Source: JBGTGT01 sp051439375 (lineage in GTDB: Bacteria > Cyanobacteriota > Cyanobacteriia > Cyanobacteriales > Microcystaceae). From it: a DNA stretch of 5,630 nucleotides. The DNA is taken from the NCBI GenBank assembly GCA_051439375.1, contig JBFRWB010000135.1, positions 1 through 5,630 on the forward strand, written 5' to 3'. The position numbers and the translations under genes are program-made. This document shows positions 5,456-5,630 of the stretch, piece after piece. The notes below the pieces were generated by a model that worked only from the letters and a program-made list of their open reading frames with translations, was not told the DNA's origin and ran no database searches. How positions within the stretch are numbered: position 1 is the stretch's first letter; every line of letters begins with the position of its first letter.

Positions 5456-5630
5456 AAAGAAAGTTAACATTAGCAAAAAGCCAGACAACAAAGTATCTAA
5501 CATCGATCAATGGGTAACTGAGAGAACAACGGATTCAACTCAACCAGAACAAACCACAGAGAAGATGAAACGACTAACCCTTGACATCCCTGAATCGTTA
5601 CATCAAGCCATCAAGCTTAAAGCCGTTGAA
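5445..5630 (+). CDS. RHH (ParG/CopG-like) partition partner protein, 3' truncated by window
   Basis: The ATG at 5445 lies inside the end of parA (overlap 5445-5455) in a different frame and stays open to the window end, giving 62 residues. The first ~40 are polar and charged, probably unstructured, with the basic start MSNRKK and a possible motif IDQWVTER (20-27). From residue ~41, MKRLTLDIPESLHQAIKLKA is the beta strand and first helix of a ribbon-helix-helix fold (the strand inserts into the DNA major groove as a dimer). A flexible N-terminal tail before an RHH core is the design of ParG, whose tail stimulates ParF ATPase through an arginine. R4 or R27 may play this part here, by inference. 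GGAG at 5431-5434 is 10 nt before the ATG and is a plausible ribosome site inside parA. The second helix and the C-terminus are beyond the window. Its likely targets are the phased repeats at 4761-4809. Confidence 0.82.
   Translation, partial: MSNRKKVNISKKPDNKVSNIDQWVTERTTDSTQPEQTTEKMKRLTLDIPESLHQAIKLKAVE

Noticed and set aside
1..5630. CRISPR array, tRNA or rRNA genes.
   Set aside because: No regularly spaced identical repeats of CRISPR length and no tRNA or rRNA signatures were found on reading either strand; the only regular array is the short phased repeats before parA.

Overview
The window looks like plasmid (or plasmid-derived island) DNA from a cyanobacterium. Three things point that way: the right end of an IS200/IS605-type element with the hairpin and GTATGTCAA tail common in cyanobacterial genomes, AT-rich intergenic DNA, and the mix of gene types (recombinase, carbohydrate enzyme, DUF2235 hydrolase, ParA partition ATPase). 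The host assignment is inference; no ribosomal or species-specific gene is present.

Layout, left to right. (1) 1-132 is the 3' end of a tyrosine recombinase cut by the window edge. (2) 133-697 is AT-rich DNA with no recognisable gene and a weak hairpin that may end the recombinase transcript. (3) 698-2512 is a complete GH13 alpha-amylase-superfamily enzyme with an N-terminal CBM48-like domain, all four conserved regions and no signal peptide. (4) 2537-2569 is a perfect 15-bp hairpin just after that gene. (5) About 2591-2780 is the right-hand remnant of an IS200/IS605 element: the last ~41 codons of tnpB, a putative reRNA (omegaRNA) scaffold, and an intact right-end hairpin ending in TCAA. (6) On the minus strand, 2878-4083 is an intact DUF2235 (Tle1-like) alpha/beta hydrolase. 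Just upstream of it on the same strand, 4177-4635 is a broken N-acetylmuramoyl-L-alanine amidase (Amidase_2) with an in-frame TAA and no proper N-terminus. (7) On the plus strand, 4820-5455 is a small ParA ATPase, followed with an 11-nt overlap by a ribbon-helix-helix (RHH) ParG/CopG-like partner from 5445, cut by the window end. Upstream of parA, 4761-4809 carries four TCTGTA/TCTGTC repeats at starts 16, 16 and 8 bp apart, a strong candidate operator and/or centromere for the RHH protein.

How it fits together. parA, the RHH gene and the phased repeats form a type Ib-like partition module that would keep the replicon stable. The recombinase may serve integration or dimer resolution. The GH13 gene is an accessory cytoplasmic alpha-glucan enzyme. 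The DUF2235 gene and the dead amidase appear to be what is left of a two-gene set of hydrolases, one lipase-like and one peptidoglycan-directed. The IS remnant lies between the plus-strand GH13 gene and the convergent DUF2235 gene.
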